A DNA stretch of 64,000 nt from Paramarasmius palmivorus (taxonomy: Eukaryota; Basidiomycota; Agaricomycetes; Agaricales; Marasmiaceae). The position numbers and the translations under genes were made by a program. The stretch is from the NCBI GenBank assembly GCA_037176845.1, contig JAYKXP010000003.1:868001-932000 (forward strand). The letters are read 5' to 3'. Below, one piece after another: positions 60,174 to 64,000 of this stretch (positions within the stretch are counted from its first letter, which is position 1; each line of letters opens with the position of its first letter). A model generated the notes under the pieces. That model did not search any database. It was not told the origin of the DNA and saw only the letters and a list, made by a program, of their open reading frames with translations.

Positions 60174-61918
60174 CTAATATTCGCCAGCCTCCTCGATGTC
60201 TGCAGAATCGATACCAACTTCCTCGTAATCCTTTTCGAGAGCAGCCAAATCCTCACGGGCCTCGGAGAATTCACCTTCTTCCATACCTTCACCAACATAC
60301 CAGTGAACGAAGGCACGTTTCGAGTAGAGAAGATCGAACTTGTGGTCGAGACGACTCCAGGCAGAAGAGATGGCAGTTGTGTTGGACAACATGCACATGC
60401 TACGGGTAACCTTGGCAAGGTCACCTCCTGGGACATGGGCAGGGGGCTCATTGCAGATACCGAGCTTGAAACCAGTAGGACACCAGTCGACGAACTGAAT
60501 CGTCCGCTTGGTCTTGATGATGGCGACAGCGGCATTAACGTCCTTGGGAACAACATCACCACGGTATAGGAGAGCACAGGCCACTACACACTGGTGAGTT
60601 GCGGAATTATGCTACACAGCTGCATGTACTTACTGTATTTGCCTTCCCTGGGGTCGCATTTCACCATCTGGTGACCAGGCTCAAAGCAGGAGAAGGTCAT
60701 GTCGGCGACCGAGTTCTGCTCATGGTGTGCCTTCTCGGCAGAGATTATGGGGGCGAAGGTAGCGAGAGGGAAGTGGATACGTGGGAATCTGAAAGCGTCC
60801 ATGAGACATGTCAGGAATGGCATAACCAGGATCTACTTACGGAACCAAGTTGGTCTGGAATTCGTTCAAATCGACGTTGAGAGAACCATCGAAACGCAAG
60901 GAGGCAGTGATGGAAGAGACAACTTGAGCAATAAGTCTGTTCAAGTTGGTGAGACCGGGAGATTGAATATTCAAGTTTTTCTTGCAAATGTCGTAAATCG
61001 CTTCGTTATCAACCTGAAAGAAACCTGTCAGGGGATACATGACATGTTTAATACACGTGCATACCATGAAAGAACAGTCAGAGTGTTCAAGGGTGGTGTG
61101 GGTGGTCAGGACGGAGTTGTAGGGCTCGACGACCGAGTTGGCAAGAGTAGGTGCAGGATAGACACTGAACTCGAGCTTAGACTTCTTGCCATAGTCGGTG
61201 GAGAGGCGCTCAAGGATGAGAGCACCGAAACCAGAACCAGTTCCACCACCGAAGGAATGGAAGACAAAGAAGCCTTGCAGACCAGAACAGTTGTCTGCTA
61301 GGCGGCGAACTTTGTCCATCACGGTGTCGATCATTTCCTTTCCGATGGTGTAATGACCACGAGCATCTGGGAATGAGAATCGTGAATAGCAGCACTTTTT
61401 AGGACAAAGGATCTCGTACAATTGCTGGCCGCGTCCTCTTTACCAGTAACGAGAGTCTCAGGATGGAAGAGACTTCGGTACGGGCCGCTCCTGACCTCGT
61501 CAACGACGTTGGGCTCAAGGTCAACGTACAGAGACCGCGGTACATGTTTGCCAGACGATGTCTCGGAGAAGAAAGTGCTGAAACCGTCGTCGTTGTGGGA
61601 AGGTGAACCTTCAGCGAGACGACCATCGGGCTAAGGATATGAAATCAGTTTAATCGAATGAATGATGTAGATGATTCACTCACGCTGAGACCGTGCTCAA
61701 CGGTGTACAACTCCCCTGAAGTGATAATCGGATGAGAATCACGCCACGTCAGGAAACATAAAGACAAAGGGAAAAGGCCAAAAACGACGCGTTTTTCGAA
61801 AGAAAGCAGTCTCCTTGTACTGCCTAAATCGCAGAAAAAGGGAGAATCGATACTCACAGCAAGCATTACCGATTTGAACACCAGCCTGACCGACGTGTAC
61901 CGAGATAACTTCACGCAT
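60174..61918 (-). CDS. Alpha-tubulin, copy A (upstream tandem copy)
   Basis: [100 protein letters not shown], and [16 protein letters not shown] are followed by one continuous last exon (60174 to about 60584) from [20 protein letters not shown] through [15 protein letters not shown] and [20 protein letters not shown] to [12 protein letters not shown]. Six introns in the 5' two thirds match the positions in copy B. The four 3' introns of copy B are absent. The proteins differ at many sites (for example NACWELYTVEH against NACWELYLHEH), so this is an old duplication or strongly diverged pair. The tail retains a terminal Tyr. Confidence 0.96.
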
Positions 61919-62314
61919 TTTGAGCTATCTGAAGAGTAGAAAGCGAGTGATTTGGGCTTTCAGTGAGTAGTTTCCAAGACGGATGGGAGAGGGAGAGCTT
62001 ACAGAAAGAGGAGAGAGTCGCCGAAGATGAGGAAAGAGGCAAGGCTCAAAGGCGAGCAAGCGAATTTTGCACACAAACCACACCCATTATTCCCACGGCG
62101 CACATGGTCCGTGCGCATGTCTTCGCTTATTCCCCATGCGTTTGCCTCGTTTTCTTTTGTGTGTGTACGACGAGTGTTCGCCAGCTTTAAATTAAGGAAT
62201 GCGTGTTATGATAGATGCATATAATCGAAATGTCTCTAATATAATAGGTACCAAAAGTCCGTGTCCAGAGTTCCAGCCATAATGAATGCAAGTCCCAAAT
62301 GAATACTCAAAGTG
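61919..62314. promoter_or_regulatory. Upstream region of alpha-tubulin copy A
   Basis: About 400 bp between the copy A start and the end of the hydrolase gene (both minus). Holds the tubulin promoter and the hydrolase 3' UTR. A purine-rich stretch (GAGAGGGAGAGC, AGAAAGAGGAGAGAG at about 61986-62018) equals a CT-rich tract on the tubulin coding strand, common before highly expressed fungal genes. Confidence 0.4.
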
Positions 62315-64000
62315 CTACTTTTGTGTGATGTTACCTGGCTTTTGTGTCTTCTCGCTCTTCGGGCTCTCCGCGATAATACCCGCACGTTCACCAGTCGTCT
62401 TAATGGCATCAGTGGCTTTCTTGGCACTCTCTCGCATAAAGTAGCTGTGGTAAACGGTCAGTTTCGCGAAACATGCATGTCATAGCCACTTTCTTACCCA
62501 ACCAGAGCATCCCAAATCTTGAGACCATGCATTGGAATGATGTGAGTCTTGACTTGTTGTTCTGATACCGATTGCTTAGGAGGCCGCATGGGATCGTCAT
62601 GAGGATCGAAGGCTGCCCTAACCGCATCTCCCGGTTTGAGTTTCGGCACGACTCGGTGTGTAACAGGAGCGGAGTGATATATGCTCTTCTTCAGAAGCGC
62701 GAGTGCTTCGGGCTATCAGAGAAATGAGCGTTACACATCATTAACGCATGTTTGGAGCTTACGGTGTCTCGGCGTTTCGCAATGGCACTCGCAGGCGGCC
62801 TTTCTTCGTCTAAATCCAGAGGACCCCATCTCCGGTCTTTCTGGATTGCCCCGTCTACAACCCCTTCCGATGTGCTTGCTTCTGTATTTGCTGTCTGCGC
62901 TCCCTGAGGATTCTCCGCCTCACGTCGAAGAGAGAAGCCCTGCGCGCGTGCATTTTGAAGCATTTTCTGCGTCTTCTTCTCGATCTTTTCCCTTTGTTTG
63001 AGAATCTTGTGAGCGCGCTTCTCGAAACGCCGATCCCATTCATCTTGCCCTTGGAACCATCGCGTGGCAGGAGCCTCCTTGATGATACCAACTTGACTAG
63101 GCTTGACCTGAAGAGCAGATATTTGTTCCCTTGGCTCCATTGGCCTAGTGCGACCTTTAATATCGACCCGCTCTCGCAGCATTATGACACCAGGAATATC
63201 CTATAGCAGCCATCATTAAATTTCTGGCACAGTACTACTGAGACGCTTACCTTGTAACCACCCTCTAGCTGTTGACTGGGAGGTACAAGTCGAGATGCTT
63301 CTGTTCGCTCAGCGACGGCCTTCACTTCGTCCTTGAAGAGCCTGGCATCTGGAAGGCTCTCTTCGCTAGAAGAGTCTCCTTCTCGCACTCGTTCCTTGGA
63401 TTTGTGTCTCCTGAAGATGGACTTCCGTTCGCGATGATGTTCTTCGTGGTCAACGAGGTCAGAAGAAAGGTCAGAAGGTGGCCTGTGTAACTCTGGGAAC
63501 GGATTTCGTTGAAGATGTTCTTCTGAGTGCCCAGTTACATGTTTGACAAATTCGGCAATAGCCCTGAATGCGTATTTGGCCTATAGTCATATATTATCAG
63601 CACCGGATCACCCGCACGACGAGTACCACCCACACTCGGTGTGAACATGAACACAGGGAGGACGTGACACATCCCTATAGTCTGTATTAGCCAGATATAC
63701 AAAAGCCGCAGGTGATTGACGCGCACCATCAAATACTTGAAGATGAACTTTGGTTGGTGTTGTAAACTTCTCGGCGTTTTCTTGCTGGCGACGAGCATCG
63801 CGCAAGACACCACGTCTTGTCGGATAGTCCTGAGGATGAGAGCAACGATGCGCCAAATAAATGATCTCATCTCTCAGTACTTCGCCATCCCCCGCGATAA
63901 TGTACAAAGGAGGCAAGTTGCACAAACTGGACTGCAGAATTGGCGAAACGAGGGGATGGCTCAGCTGTCTGATAATAGTCAGATTCGCATTCTCAAGTGG
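62315..64000 (-). CDS. Alpha/beta-hydrolase (lipase/esterase, HSL-like fold 3) with long disordered C-terminus, 5' truncated
   Basis: The visible part starts inside the hydrolase domain: HPLVSPI-like residues, then CNLPPLYIIAGDGEVLRDEI with the catalytic Asp, IYLAHR, KVHLQVFDGMCHVLPVFMFT (catalytic His in GMCHV, restored over an intron near 63670-63723) and KYAFRAIAEFVKHVTGH. The nucleophile elbow lies beyond the window edge. A long basic/acidic tail follows: RERKSIFRRHKSKERVREGD, VPPSQQLEGGYKDIPGVIML, WFQGQDEWDRRFEKRAHKIL, and the end GERAGIIAESPKSEKTQKPG and NITQK. The hydrolase_3 fold with a C-terminal extension recalls fungal lipid-droplet or ER steryl-ester/acetyl hydrolases, but the substrate is unknown. 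Confidence 0.78.

Noticed and set aside
57999..61918. Tandem tubulin pair as an assembly artefact
   Set aside because: The copies differ in intron number, intron sequence and protein sequence, so they are distinct loci.

Overview
This is a gene-dense piece of a filamentous basidiomycete (Agaricomycete-type) nuclear genome. The evidence is the very short GT-AG introns (mostly 49-60 nt) in nearly every gene, very small exons, compact divergent promoters, and lineage-typical proteins such as a two-domain single-pass surface protein, Kre9-like and PEBP secreted proteins and Lcl2. I saw no phage, bacterial operon, CRISPR or recognisable intact transposon. I recognised about 33 protein-coding genes by conserved motifs and by joining exons by eye; two of them run off the window ends. 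No intron was checked against RNA.

Layout. 1-7.3 kb: tail of a Ser-rich protein, a surface membrane protein (-), and a synaptojanin-type SAC plus inositol 5-phosphatase (+). 7.4-17.6 kb: SF3a60 (-) and the FAL1/eIF4A3 helicase (+) back to back, a 3 kb gene-poor stretch with one decayed or diverged membrane-protein-like locus, SF3b14/p14 (-), a GPI-type PEBP (-), Lcl2 (-) and a CDK/APC-type regulatory protein (-). 18.4-30.5 kb: the RNA polymerase I largest subunit (-), a p24 cargo receptor (+), a Laa2-like clathrin accessory protein (-), a Rrn11-like Pol I factor (+) and Rix1 (-). 30.8-38.4 kb: an SDR (+), exocyst Sec10 (+), an AUH-type enoyl-CoA hydratase (-) and a mucin-like membrane sensor (-). 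38.8-50.2 kb: a coiled-coil protein (-), UV endonuclease Uve1 (-), an ACMSD-family decarboxylase (+), quinolinate phosphoribosyltransferase (-), a Kre9-like protein (-), Gemin2 (-), a DUF3245-like protein (+) and a small basic protein (-). 51.2-64 kb: a dual-specificity phosphatase (+), ARF1 (+), exocyst Sec15 (-), a HAD sugar-phosphate phosphatase (+), two tandem alpha-tubulin genes (-,-) and a partial alpha/beta hydrolase (-).

Functional themes. Ribosome production is represented by Rpa190, Rrn11 and Rix1 (and FAL1 if it acts as in yeast). Pre-mRNA splicing and snRNP assembly are represented by SF3a60, p14, Gemin2 and the FAL1/eIF4A3 helicase. Membrane traffic is represented by synaptojanin, p24, the Laa2-like protein, Sec10, Sec15 and ARF1. 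NAD metabolism is represented by a convergent ACMSD-like/QPRT pair at the kynurenine branch point.

The most striking observations are three consecutive microexons (14, 18 and 21 nt) encoding the Pol I catalytic aspartate loop; further tiny exons in ARF1 (11 nt), p24 (12 nt) and FAL1/eIF4A3 (23 nt); a tandem alpha-tubulin pair in which one copy has lost only its 3' introns; and a UV endonuclease whose two in-frame starts look built for mitochondrial and nuclear targeting. I did not find an obviously new multi-gene system.
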